Shown here: in pieces, positions 45,877 through 54,921 of the stretch
Layout of the letters: each line of letters starts with the position of its first letter
How positions within the stretch are numbered: position 1 is the stretch's first letter
Assembly (NCBI RefSeq): GCF_001428865.1
Contig: NZ_LMIV01000001.1
Location: 1,609,996 to 1,673,995 of the forward strand
Origin: Sphingomonas sp. Root241
Lineage (GTDB): Bacteria; Pseudomonadota; Alphaproteobacteria; Sphingomonadales; Sphingomonadaceae
Direction of reading: 5' to 3'
DNA length: 64,000 nucleotides
Notes under the pieces: model-generated
Told to the model about the DNA's origin: nothing
Database searches by the model: none
What the model saw: only the letters and a program-made list of their open reading frames with translations
Made by a program: the position numbers and the translations under genes

Positions 45877-47853
45877 ATGTCGAAATTCGTTCGCGCGCTG
45901 CTTGGCGCGCCTGTCTTGCTCGCCGCCCTTCCCGCGCTCGCGCAGGAAGCCCCCGCCCGATCCGACGAGATCGTCGTCACTGCCGAACGGCTGGTCGAAG
46001 AGGCGATTCAGCGCGTCGGCGAGACGCCGGGCGGCGCCAATGTCGTCCCCGCCGGCGACTTCGACGAGAAGGTCGCAGTCTCGCTCCGCGATGCGCTCGC
46101 TTTCTCCCCCGGTGTCTATGCCCAGCCGCGCTTCGGGCAGGAAGTGCGCCTGTCGATCCGCGGATCGGGGATCAGCCGCGGCTATCACATGCGCGGGCTG
46201 ACGCTGTTGCAGGACGGCGTGCCGATCAACCTCGCCGACGATAATGGCGATTTCCAGGAGCTTGATCCGGCATTCCTCCAGCATGTCGAGATATTCCGCG
46301 GCGCCAATGCCCTGCGGTTCGGCGCATCGACACTCGGCGGGGCGATCAACGGCGTCACTCCGACCGGCCGTTCGTCGAACGGCGTGCGCCTGCGAGTCGA
46401 CGGCGGAAGCTTCGACACGCTGCGCGGTTTCGCCAGCGCGGGCTATGCCGATGCGCGCGGCGATGCATGGCTGGCGATCGCCGGCGATCGCTCGGATGGC
46501 GACCGCGATCATGCCCGCCGCAAGGCGCTGCGGGTCAACGGCAATGTCGGGCTGCGGCTGAGCGAGGGCGTCGAGACCCGCTTCTACGCGAGCGCACAGA
46601 CGATCCGGCAGGAACTTCCCGGCGCGTTGACCTATGCCGCCGCGCGCAGCACGCCCGGGAGCGGCAACTTCGCCGGCGATCAGGCGCGCGATATCGACTC
46701 GCTGCGGCTGCAGAACCGGACGAGCATCGCGATCGGCAGCGGCAATCTCGACGTCGGGCTGTTCCTCAATGCCAAGCAGCTCCACCATCCGATCTACCAG
46801 TTGATCGACCAGAAATCGCTCGACTGGGGCAGCTATGCCCGGCTCGATCAGGATTTCGGCACCTTCGGGCTGACCGCCGGCGTGACCGCACGCTTCGGCA
46901 GTGTCGCCTCGCGCCGTTTCGTCAACATGAACGGCGAACAGGGCGCGAAGACCTTCGACGCCGACCAGCGCGCCCGCACGATCGATGCCTATGCCGAGGC
47001 GCGCGTACGCCCGGTGCCGGCCCTAACGCTGATTGCAGGCGCCATCTACACTTCGGGGCTGCGGCGGCAGGATCAGGTCTTCCCTACCCTGGCGAGCGGC
47101 CGTGCCGCGTTCGACCAGCTCTCCCCGAAGCTCGGGCTGCTGTTCGAGCCGACGGGCGGCGTGCAACTCTATGCCAATCTCAGCCGCAGCCACGAGCTGC
47201 CCGGCTTTATCGAGCTCGCGCAGATCTCGAACTTCGTGCCGCTCGACGCACAGCGCGGCTGGACGGCCGAGATCGGCGGGCGCGGCAAGATCGGGCCGCT
47301 GCGCTTCGATCTGAGCTATTATCGCACGGATCTCGACGGCGAGCTGCTCCAGTATAATATCGCGCCGCCGACGATCCCGGCTGCCACCTTCAACGCCGGA
47401 CGTACGCGGCATCAGGGCATCGAGCTGGGGCTCGATCTCGATCTCGCCGCATGGGCACGGCTGCGGCAGGTCTATATGTGGAGCGACTTCCGCTTCCGGC
47501 ACGACGCACAGTTCGGCGACAATCGCCTGCCGGTCGTGCCCGAGCATTACTATCGCGCCGAGCTGCGGCTGGGCGGCGATGCGCTGCACCTCTCCCCGAA
47601 CGTGGAATGGACGCCGCGCGGCGCCTGGGTCGACTATGCCAACAGCTTCCGCACCAATGGCTATCTGTTGTTCGGGCTGAGTGCCGAGGCGAAAGTCGAT
47701 GACCGCTTCACGCTGTTCGCCGATGCACGCAATCTGGGTGGGCGCAAGGCGGCGGGGGATATATCGGCGGTGGTGCAATACACACCCGCCAGCGCGATCT
47801 TCACTCCGGTCGAGCGGCGCAGCGTCTTTGCCGGCGTGCGGGCGGCCTTCTGA
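45877..47853 (+). CDS. TonB-dependent siderophore-type receptor
   Basis: A 658-residue outer-membrane receptor: signal peptide (LLGAPVLLAALPALAQ), TonB box-like DEIVVTAERLVEE, plug domain (LSIRGSGISRGYHMRGLTLLQDGVPINLADDNGDFQELDP) and a barrel ending VFAGVRAAF. Plug features resemble FecA/siderophore receptors. The following gene encodes a PepSY protein, common beside iron-siderophore receptors, so iron import is likely. The stop overlaps the PepSY start (TGATG). Confidence 0.9.
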   Translation: MSKFVRALLGAPVLLAALPALAQEAPARSDEIVVTAERLVEEAIQRVGETPGGANVVPAGDFDEKVAVSLRDALAFSPGVYAQPRFGQEVRLSIRGSGISRGYHMRGLTLLQDGVPINLADDNGDFQELDPAFLQHVEIFRGANALRFGASTLGGAINGVTPTGRSSNGVRLRVDGGSFDTLRGFASAGYADARGDAWLAIAGDRSDGDRDHARRKALRVNGNVGLRLSEGVETRFYASAQTIRQELPGALTYAAARSTPGSGNFAGDQARDIDSLRLQNRTSIAIGSGNLDVGLFLNAKQLHHPIYQLIDQKSLDWGSYARLDQDFGTFGLTAGVTARFGSVASRRFVNMNGEQGAKTFDADQRARTIDAYAEARVRPVPALTLIAGAIYTSGLRRQDQVFPTLASGRAAFDQLSPKLGLLFEPTGGVQLYANLSRSHELPGFIELAQISNFVPLDAQRGWTAEIGGRGKIGPLRFDLSYYRTDLDGELLQYNIAPPTIPAATFNAGRTRHQGIELGLDLDLAAWARLRQVYMWSDFRFRHDAQFGDNRLPVVPEHYYRAELRLGGDALHLSPNVEWTPRGAWVDYANSFRTNGYLLFGLSAEAKVDDRFTLFADARNLGGRKAAGDISAVVQYTPASAIFTPVERRSVFAGVRAAF

Positions 47854-49184
47854 TGGCAACCGCTCCGGGCACGCGCTGGTACAATGCGGTGTGGCGCTGG
47901 CATTTCTATGCCGGGCTGTTCTGCATGCCCTTCGTCCTGTGGCTCGCCGCGACCGGGACGATCTATCTGTGGAAGCCGCAGATCGAGGCGTGGCTGGAGC
48001 GGCCCTATGACACGCTGACGCCTTCCGGCCCGCGGGCCAGTGCCGAGGCGCAAGTGAAGGCGGCGCTCGCCGCCGTGTGGGGCGCGACGCTGCACAAATA
48101 CCAGCTTCCTCAGGCACCCGGCGAAGCCGCGCGCATCATCGTCGGCAAGGACGGAAGTGAAACGCGCGTCTATGTCGACCCTTACCGCTTGCGCATCCTC
48201 CGGACCGAGGTCGAGAGCGAACGGCCGATGCGCGTGATCTCGGACCTGCACGGCACCTTCCGCGCGGGCAATCCGGGGAGCTGGCTGGTCGAGATCGCGG
48301 CCTGCTGGACGGTGACGATGCTGCTCACCGGACTCTATCTCTGGTGGCCGCGCCGCGCACGGGGATTGGCCGGTGTGCTCTATCCGCGGCTCCGCTCCGG
48401 CAAGCGGCTGTTCTGGCGCGACTTGCACGCCGTGGCCGGGATCTGGGTCGCGGCGCTGGCGCTGTTCCTGATCTCGACCGGCCTGCCCTGGGCCAAATTC
48501 TGGGGCAGCTATTTCAAGGACGTCCGCGCGGTCACCGGCACGCTCGACGGACCGCAGGACTGGCCGACGGGTGCCCGCAGCGCGATGCTGGGCGACCATG
48601 CCGAGCATGAAGGGATGACGATGCCGCATGCGGTCGCGCGCGGTGGCGATCTCGATCGCGTCGCGGCCGCCGCCTATCCGCTCGGCATCGCGCCGCCGGT
48701 GCTCCTCGCCCCGCCGGGCGCCAAAGGCACGGAATGGACCGTGACGTCGGATGCCGCCAACCGGCCATTACGCACCACGATCACCGTGGACGGCGCGACC
48801 GGCGCCCTCACCTCGCGTCGCGACTTCGCCGAACGGCACTGGCTCGATCGCGTGGTCGGTTACGGCATCGCCGCGCACGAAGGCGCACTGTTCGGGATCG
48901 TCAACCAGTTGCTCGGCACGCTGACGGCGCTGCTCCTCGCCACTCTGTCGGTTTCGGGAGCGGTGATGTGGTGGCGCCGGCGTCCAGGCGGCTTACTGGG
49001 GGCCCCGATTCCGCTTTTGCGGCCGCGCTACGGTCCAGTGCTGATCGGCGCCATCGTGCTGCTCGCAGTGGCGATGCCGTTGTTCGGTGCCACGCTGGTG
49101 CTGGCCGTGATTTTCGACCGACTACTGCTTCCCCGCTGGCCCGCCGCACAGCGCTGGCTCGGACTGGTGCCGATACGTGCTTGA
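47853..49184 (+). CDS. PepSY-associated membrane protein (siderophore reductase-like)
   Basis: A 443-residue inner-membrane protein with four or five helices: an N-terminal RWHFYAGLFCMPFVLWLAATGTIYLW, a middle WLVEIAACWTVTMLLTGLYLWWP and later helices near 315-345 and 385-415, with a large periplasmic PepSY portion. Conserved histidines (WRWHFYAG, DLHGTFRAG, RDLHAVAG) may bind haem or metal, as in PiuB/FoxB-type ferric-siderophore reductases. It is coupled to the TonB receptor, supporting an iron role. Confidence 0.85.
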   Translation: MATAPGTRWYNAVWRWHFYAGLFCMPFVLWLAATGTIYLWKPQIEAWLERPYDTLTPSGPRASAEAQVKAALAAVWGATLHKYQLPQAPGEAARIIVGKDGSETRVYVDPYRLRILRTEVESERPMRVISDLHGTFRAGNPGSWLVEIAACWTVTMLLTGLYLWWPRRARGLAGVLYPRLRSGKRLFWRDLHAVAGIWVAALALFLISTGLPWAKFWGSYFKDVRAVTGTLDGPQDWPTGARSAMLGDHAEHEGMTMPHAVARGGDLDRVAAAAYPLGIAPPVLLAPPGAKGTEWTVTSDAANRPLRTTITVDGATGALTSRRDFAERHWLDRVVGYGIAAHEGALFGIVNQLLGTLTALLLATLSVSGAVMWWRRRPGGLLGAPIPLLRPRYGPVLIGAIVLLAVAMPLFGATLVLAVIFDRLLLPRWPAAQRWLGLVPIRA

Positions 49185-49228
49185 CGGACCGGCAAGCGCC
49201 CCGTAATTGCGCGCCTTCCGCAGCACAT

Positions 49229-49303
49229 GGCCCCTTCGTCTAGCGGTTAGGACGTCGCCCTCTCACGGCGAAAACACGAGTTCGATTCTCGTAGGGGTCA
49301 CCA
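49229..49303 (+). tRNA. tRNA-Glu (anticodon CTC)
   Basis: A 75-nt tRNA, CCA encoded. Acceptor GGCCCCT pairs with AGGGGTC; the anticodon loop CTCTCAC gives CTC. The T-loop TTCGATT is canonical. Confidence 0.97.
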
Positions 49304-49983
49304 GCGATTTCAATGCTTAGCCGCTGATGTTGAGATGAAATCTAGCGATCTGGCCGGAACCTGGCCGGAATAGCTCCTCGGATTTCGCCGGATATTCCCG
49401 GATGATTACGTCGGATGCGAACCGATGCCGTCGTTTGGCCGAATCGCTTGAAAGCCTTCCGCGAAATAGAGAATCTTGCTGATTCTCGCGATCTGGAATT
49501 CGCCATGGCGTTCGAATCATAGCCTTGGTGGGAGGACACAGTTCGCGCAGGAACGGAGTCGCGCAAGAGAGTATGTCTCGCGGATCGTAGGCAATGGGCG
49601 GGCAAGCGTGCCTCAGGCGACCTCCGTTCCCAGGAGGCGACTTCCGCTCGTGGCTTACCACCCTCCGAGACGGGCGTGGAGAGCAGGCAAATGTTGCTCC
49701 GGTGGGGCATTCTTCACAACGTTCGCTTGGCCATATTGGCTATGCTGATTTTTGCATCGGCGTGGCGACGGCCGCGTAACTTTGGTCTCCCGGCCTGATA
49801 GGAGACGATGCAGAAATCAAAATTTCTGCATCAACCTGCCCCGGCAATTTCTTCCGGTTGCGATCTAGCGACGCGCGAGGTCAAGTAACGCTACCATTGC
49901 CATTAGTCAGACTTTCTCAATCTGCGTTTGAGCTACCCCCCGGCCGGTGCATCATCCCCTCCCCGATTGATCCGCGAAAAATC
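49304..49983. other. Region without a clear gene, after tRNA-Glu
   Basis: About 680 bp of lower coding character with only short, poorly supported open frames. It holds a 10-bp direct repeat (CTGGCCGGAA at 49350-49359 and 49361-49370), a perfect 11-bp hairpin at 49807-49832, and a TAACGCTACC sequence (49886-49895) like the LacI-type operators further right. It could be an eroded integration remnant next to a tRNA; no integrase or second tRNA end is seen. Confidence 0.5.
49807..49832. repeat. Perfect 11-bp inverted repeat
   Basis: GATGCAGAAAT (49807-49817) and its exact complement (49822-49832) around a CAAA loop. No T-run follows, so a terminator role is uncertain. Confidence 0.6.
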
Positions 49984-50011
49984 GGCCGGCCACCCTTTCG
50001 GGTAGCCGGCC
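49977..50011 (-). terminator. Rho-independent terminator of the receptor at 50059-53076
   Basis: On the minus strand GGCCGGCTACCC pairs with GGGTGGCCGGCC (one mismatch) around GAAA, followed by a run of five T. It is 48 bp after the receptor stop. Confidence 0.88.
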
Positions 50012-50058
50012 AAGGCACGCCTGTGAGGGGAGGTCTGGCGGACCGCCATCAGGCGAGG

Positions 50059-53000
50059 TCAGAATTTGAACCGCACTCCGGCGCGGTAGATGCGGCCGAC
50101 AATGTCATACAATGCCGGATTCGCATTAAACGGCGACTTGGCCGGATCATGGTCGAAGACATTGTCGACCTTGAAATAGCCAGTGATCTGGTCAGTGACG
50201 TTGTAGGTTCCGCCGATGTCGAGATAGAAGGCGCCGGGCATGAAGTTCCTGTCGATCGTCGGTGCAATCGCTGTCGACGTCGGACAATTGCCAGGCGTGC
50301 AAACGACATATTGGTTGCCGTAGTTGCCGTCGGTGAACCAGCGTTGCTGCAGCGTCAGGCTGAGCCGGTCGTTCGTGTAGGTCTGCATCGCCAGCAATTT
50401 CCAGTGCGGCGTGGCACCGGTGTTCACGCCTGCCGAGTCCGTCGGCGCAGTGCCCGGAAGACCTGCCTCGGTGATGTACTCACGGATATGGGTGGCGAGC
50501 GCCCGCAAGGTGAAGCTGCCCGGCAAGCCCAGCGGCTGCCGCCATTGATAGCTTGCCTCGATATCGAACCCGCTGGTCTTGATCGACGCGAGATTGAACG
50601 ACTGCACGTTGATGAAATTGGGGCCGTTGGGGTTGTTGAGATTATAGGCGCTGCACGTTTCGGGGAGAATGTTGCGAAAGCAAAGGTCGACGATCTGCGC
50701 CGCGCCAAGGCTGGAGACGACGTCGGTGATCTTGATCTTGTAATAGTCGACCGAAACGCTGAACCCCGGAAGCCAGGAGGGGTTCGCGTAGACCGCCCCG
50801 ATCGTGGTGTTGCGGCCAATTTCGGGCGTGAGATTGGGATTGCCGACCACGCTCTGGATCGCGACGACGTTCACGTTGCGCGCCGGGTCCAGGAAGTTGG
50901 GCAGCGTGGTCGTAACCGGCGCCGCGAACAGCTCGGACAGGTTCGGTGCACGCACGTCGCGCGAGGTGACGCCGCGTATGCGCAGGCCGTCGAGCGGCGT
51001 GTCCCAGGTGCCGCCGACCTTCCAGGCCCAGATGGTTCCCGATGTGCTGTATTCGGTAATACGGGCGGCCGGATTGATGTTTGCCCGCCCGAAGGTGTCA
51101 CTGTTGAACAGCGGAACGTTTAGCTCGAGGAACGCTTCCTTGACGCTATATGCGCCATTGCCATTCTTGTAATTGCCCGCATACCAGTTGTTGCCTGTGG
51201 TCGAGAGCAGCGGATCGACCGGATAATCGGCGGTGTTCGGGCTGATCGGAGCGACGCCGGCTCCATAGGGGTCCGCATAGACCTCGTAGAATTCCTTGCG
51301 ATATTCGGCGCCGAGCGCGATCGACACCGGTCCCGCGCCCCAGTCGAACAGCGAACCCGAGAAGTTCAGGCTCGCCACATCCTGGGTGATGCGCAACCGC
51401 TGGAACGGTCCATTCTCGGGCATGATATAGGCACGCGCCGCGGCGGACGGCTCGGCGCCGCCGAGGATGTTGATCGGCTGGCAGCCATTGGCCCTCGCGA
51501 CAGCGTCGGCACAGACGATCGCGCCGTTCAGCAGGACTGCGTTGATTGCCTGGTTATAGCGCGGCGTGAGCATGATGTCTTCGACATCGACCGCCGTGTG
51601 GTTGACGCCACGCTCGTAATAGGCGTCGTAGCTCCAGTCGGTGCCCGCGATGCCGAACTTGCCTTTAAGACCACCGACGAACCGGTATTGGCGGCGATCG
51701 GTGCGCACCTTCGTGTTCGGCAGCAGCGCGTTGGCCGTGCCGAACGTGAAGCTGGTCACGCCCGCAGTCGCGCACTGCGTCTGGACCGACACGGGCACGA
51801 ACGGGTTCGCGCACTGGATCGTCAGACCCGTACGGTTCTGGCCGTTGACGGGCTGATTGTGGGTCTTCACCTGGCCGACGTTGTAGGTGAAGTAGATCTC
51901 GTTATCTTCGGCAAAGTCGTAGCCGATGCGGCCATAGCCGGTCAGGCGCTGAATGCCCGATTGCAAGGTGCGTCCGGTATCGGTGTTGCCCGAAAGGTCG
52001 CCGCCCACGCAGAAGCCAGGAAAGCAGCCGATGACGTTCCCTGCAGCGTTGCGCGCGGGCGTCCCGTTCGATCCATAATTGAACTGAAAGGGCCGGCCAT
52101 TCCGGTCGAACGCGATGCCCTGGAGAGGACCGGCGCTAATCAAACCGTACTTCGTGAAGTTGTAGGGCTGCGCGAAGTCGCGCATCACATATTGCGGCGA
52201 TCCGTCATTGGTGACGTTCCGGTTGATCATCGTGGTCTGGGTGAACCAGTCGCGATCGCCAGCGAGATCGACTCCGAAATCGCCCGGCCCGACGCCCGCT
52301 TCCTTGGCGAACTCGCCGCTCGCCACGACGTGCAGCCGCCCATCGAAGAAGTTCTTCCCTGCGGCGAGCTGGATCAGGCCCTGCTCGTCATCGCCATAGG
52401 TGGTGACACCACCCTGGATATTGCCCTTGATTCCAGTGAAGCGGGTATCGGTGATGAAGTTGACCACACCGCCGACGGCGTCCGATCCATAGGATGCGGA
52501 TGCGCCGCCGTTCACCACGTCCACCCTGCGGATGAGCAATTGCGGGAACAGACTGACGTCAGCGACTCCTGTGTAATAGGCGCCAACGACGCGCTGGCCG
52601 TCGATCAGCGTCAGCGTCCGGATCGTGCCGAGGCCCCGAAGCGAGAAGGAACTGAGGCCTTGCTGCCCGCTCGAGGTACTGAACGTATTCGTCGTCGAAC
52701 CGCTCGATCCTTGCAGCGAGGGCAATTGGGTGATGGTCGCGAATATGTTGGGTTGCGCGTTATTCTGAATTTGCTCTTCGCCGACGATCGTGGTCGGGGT
52801 TGGCGCCGCAAAGCCGGTCGCCTGAATGCGTGAGCCGGTGACGATGATTTCGGCTTCTCTCGACGCCTCCGCTTCCGTCTCGCTTCCCGCGGCCTGCGCG
52901 GCTCCAGCCGGTTGCGGTGCCGAGGTCTGGCTCGCCGTATTTTCCTGCGCCATGACCGGAACGGCAAAGAGCGCCATCGACGCGATGATACTGACCGAAA

Positions 53001-53076
53001 GCAGGGCGTGCAGCCTCGCCCCTTTCCGGCCGTTCGCGATTGCGACTTCGAGCTGCGGATACCTGCCTCGAGACAT
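50059..53076 (-). CDS. TonB-dependent receptor, carbohydrate-locus type
   Basis: A large receptor of about 1005 residues. After a long signal region (LHALLSVSIIASMALFAVPVMAQ) comes a TonB box-like AEIIVTGSRIQATGF, plug domain (FSLRGLGTIRTLTLIDGQRVVG and VDVVNGGASASYGSDAVGGVVNFIT) and a barrel ending RIYRAGVRFKF. Its size and plug resemble receptors for oligosaccharides in sphingomonads and Caulobacter. The ATG at 53076 follows GAGGAGGGG; a GTG at 53079 is adjacent. An 18-bp operator-like sequence lies about 70 bp upstream, shared with the GH51 gene. Confidence 0.92.
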   Translation of the reverse strand: MSRGRYPQLEVAIANGRKGARLHALLSVSIIASMALFAVPVMAQENTASQTSAPQPAGAAQAAGSETEAEASREAEIIVTGSRIQATGFAAPTPTTIVGEEQIQNNAQPNIFATITQLPSLQGSSGSTTNTFSTSSGQQGLSSFSLRGLGTIRTLTLIDGQRVVGAYYTGVADVSLFPQLLIRRVDVVNGGASASYGSDAVGGVVNFITDTRFTGIKGNIQGGVTTYGDDEQGLIQLAAGKNFFDGRLHVVASGEFAKEAGVGPGDFGVDLAGDRDWFTQTTMINRNVTNDGSPQYVMRDFAQPYNFTKYGLISAGPLQGIAFDRNGRPFQFNYGSNGTPARNAAGNVIGCFPGFCVGGDLSGNTDTGRTLQSGIQRLTGYGRIGYDFAEDNEIYFTYNVGQVKTHNQPVNGQNRTGLTIQCANPFVPVSVQTQCATAGVTSFTFGTANALLPNTKVRTDRRQYRFVGGLKGKFGIAGTDWSYDAYYERGVNHTAVDVEDIMLTPRYNQAINAVLLNGAIVCADAVARANGCQPINILGGAEPSAAARAYIMPENGPFQRLRITQDVASLNFSGSLFDWGAGPVSIALGAEYRKEFYEVYADPYGAGVAPISPNTADYPVDPLLSTTGNNWYAGNYKNGNGAYSVKEAFLELNVPLFNSDTFGRANINPAARITEYSTSGTIWAWKVGGTWDTPLDGLRIRGVTSRDVRAPNLSELFAAPVTTTLPNFLDPARNVNVVAIQSVVGNPNLTPEIGRNTTIGAVYANPSWLPGFSVSVDYYKIKITDVVSSLGAAQIVDLCFRNILPETCSAYNLNNPNGPNFINVQSFNLASIKTSGFDIEASYQWRQPLGLPGSFTLRALATHIREYITEAGLPGTAPTDSAGVNTGATPHWKLLAMQTYTNDRLSLTLQQRWFTDGNYGNQYVVCTPGNCPTSTAIAPTIDRNFMPGAFYLDIGGTYNVTDQITGYFKVDNVFDHDPAKSPFNANPALYDIVGRIYRAGVRFKF

Positions 53077-53144
53077 CACCCCTCCTCCTCACCTGTCCGC
53101 AGCCTCTTCGGGCCGCGCCGCACCCGCGACGCCGAATGGCGGCG

Positions 53145-53162
53145 ACGGTAGCGTTAACATTG
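53145..53162. promoter_or_regulatory. LacI-type operator-like sequence (18-mer, copy 1)
   Basis: The sequence ACGGTAGCGTTAACATTG, 69 bp before the receptor ATG, is identical to that at 63646-63663 before the GH51 gene. The core GGTAGCGTTAAC is a near palindrome with a central CG, as in LacI-family operators. Confidence 0.75.
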
Positions 53163-53304
53163 AATCGTAGGTTCCGCCTCGCGACGAGTCAATGCTCGGA
53201 CAAATCTCGCGACCCATCTCGTCAAATTGCTCCCGGTGAGCCCTTATAACGGCATTACATGTCCATATAATGGTATATGTCGTTATATTTTGGACGATAG
53301 TGCC

Positions 53305-53320
53305 ACGATAACGTTATCGT
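53305..53320. promoter_or_regulatory. Perfect 16-bp palindrome, candidate LacI-family operator
   Basis: ACGATAACGTTATCGT is its own reverse complement, with the central CG of LacI/PurR-type operators. It lies in the 408-bp gap between the receptor start (53076) and the LacI gene stop (53485); this AT-rich gap also holds a CATATA-N4-TATATG hairpin (53264-53279). Confidence 0.6.
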
Positions 53321-53484
53321 AATCGTGAAAAATTGCAGGCAGATTGGGGCTAGAGACGCCGACACAGGATGCCGCGCGTTCTACAAGCCGATGAGGCTTA
53401 GATCTCGCCGCTCGAGACTTTGCATCGCCAATGCAGACGGAATGCTGCGTGACAGGCGGAACCTCGCGCACGGGCCCGCGCCCA

Positions 53485-54546
53485 TTAGCTCTGCGTGAGG
53501 GCCCGCTCCTGGCACGGTGGCTGCGCATGGGAGGCCGATTGCCGCTTCACAATCGCATGCTCCAGGACATGATCGGGGCGACCGGTGCTCGGGCGAGTCG
53601 CGTTGGCGATCTCGGCGACCAATAGCCGAAGAGCCTCGGATGCAAGCTGCCGCACAGGCTGATGAACCGTGGTGAGAGGTGGCCAAAGCATGACAGCCCC
53701 AGGGGTATCATCAAATCCGACCACGGTCAGTTCGCGCGGGACGTCGATCTGACGCCGGTGTGCGACCGAGACGGCAGCGGCCGCCATATCGTCATTACTC
53801 GCGAAAATCGCCGAGGGCAGCACGGGGCCATCCAACAATTGCTCGGTCGCAGCGAGACCCGACGCAAAGCTGAAATCGCCCTGCGCAACTAAAGCACGGA
53901 CATCGCCTGCTTCCCGAACGGCAGCGTAGAAGCCAGCGAGCCTCTCTACGCTTGCCGCCTGATCCGGATTGCCGGCGACGAAGCCCAGCTGTCGATGTCC
54001 CAGCCCGATCAGATATTGTGTCATCTCGTAGGCCGCGCGGCGGTCATCTATGCGCACACAAATCGCGTCTTCGACGGCATGCGCGCCCACAGCAGCGATC
54101 GGAAGTCCCGTTTCGCGAAGCAATCGCAGCAAGGCCGGCGACTCCCCCAAGGGTGGTGTAACGATGAAACCGCCCACGCCCGAAGCGGCAAGGTCGGCCA
54201 AGCGCCCCTGGGCCGGAGGGCGCCCGCCCTCGCCCTTTAGAAGCACGAGGCGAAATCCGCGCGCGGATGCCTCCTCGAATACGCCGATCAGGAAGTCGCT
54301 CATGAACGCGGCGCTTGGGTTGGAGTATATTACGCCGATTTTCGGCTCTGCCGCGGTAACCAGATTTCGAGCAGCGATGTTGGGCGTGTAGTCGAGTGCC
54401 CGTATGGCGGCTTCCACGGCCGCGCGTGTCTCCGGCCCGACGCCGGCCTGCCCATTGATCACGCGCGAGACCGTCATTGGAGACATGCCGACTCTAGCTG
54501 CAACGTCCTTGATCGTGGCGCTTCGCGGCCGCGCGCTTCGTGTCAC
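53485..54546 (-). CDS. LacI family transcriptional regulator
   Basis: A 353-residue repressor with the LacI HTH and hinge (ATIKDVAARVGMSPMTVSRVINGQAGVGPETRAAV, then LDYTPNIAARNL) and a periplasmic-binding-like sugar domain (IGVIYSNPSAAFMSDFLIGVFEEA; AIFASNDDMAAAAV; VVGFDDTPGAVMLWPPLTTVHQP). The GTG at 54546 has the best spacing behind GAAGAGGGG; a TTG at 54549 is adjacent. It likely controls the nearby receptors, GH51 and esterase genes through the TAGCGNTA-type sites. The gap 54547-54921 on its 5' side shows no further gene. Confidence 0.93.
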   Translation of the reverse strand: MTRSARPRSATIKDVAARVGMSPMTVSRVINGQAGVGPETRAAVEAAIRALDYTPNIAARNLVTAAEPKIGVIYSNPSAAFMSDFLIGVFEEASARGFRLVLLKGEGGRPPAQGRLADLAASGVGGFIVTPPLGESPALLRLLRETGLPIAAVGAHAVEDAICVRIDDRRAAYEMTQYLIGLGHRQLGFVAGNPDQAASVERLAGFYAAVREAGDVRALVAQGDFSFASGLAATEQLLDGPVLPSAIFASNDDMAAAAVSVAHRRQIDVPRELTVVGFDDTPGAVMLWPPLTTVHQPVRQLASEALRLLVAEIANATRPSTGRPDHVLEHAIVKRQSASHAQPPCQERALTQS

Positions 54547-54921
54547 CAAGACCCCTCTTCAACTGCCTCGAACCACGCACGAACTAGACGATTTCGGCCA
54601 GCAATCAACGGCTATGCCAAGCTTGCCGGTCTGCTGCGCGGCGAGCCTTGTCTCACCGGCGCCTGCTCAGCGGGCTTCGTGAGTCGGAGCCAGGCGGCCG
54701 CTATTGGGCGCCTTGCTGCCGACGTGCCTGCCGGGCGAACGAGGGTTTCGGGAAAGCTGTACCGGGGCAAGAGCGAATGACCCATCACGCCACTTCGCAC
54801 GAAGGATTTTGGCGTTTCATCAAGTCAATTCAAGTATGCTTCAGGCGGATGGATGCGATAGCCGCAACGTCGCGCCTATGGTCGGAAACCACTTCTGCAG
54901 CGCCCATCTTGTTTCAGGCGG

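Noticed and set aside
49317..49661. Open frame of 114 codons as an integrase remnant
   Set aside because: The translation shows none of the tyrosine-recombinase R-H-R-Y residues.
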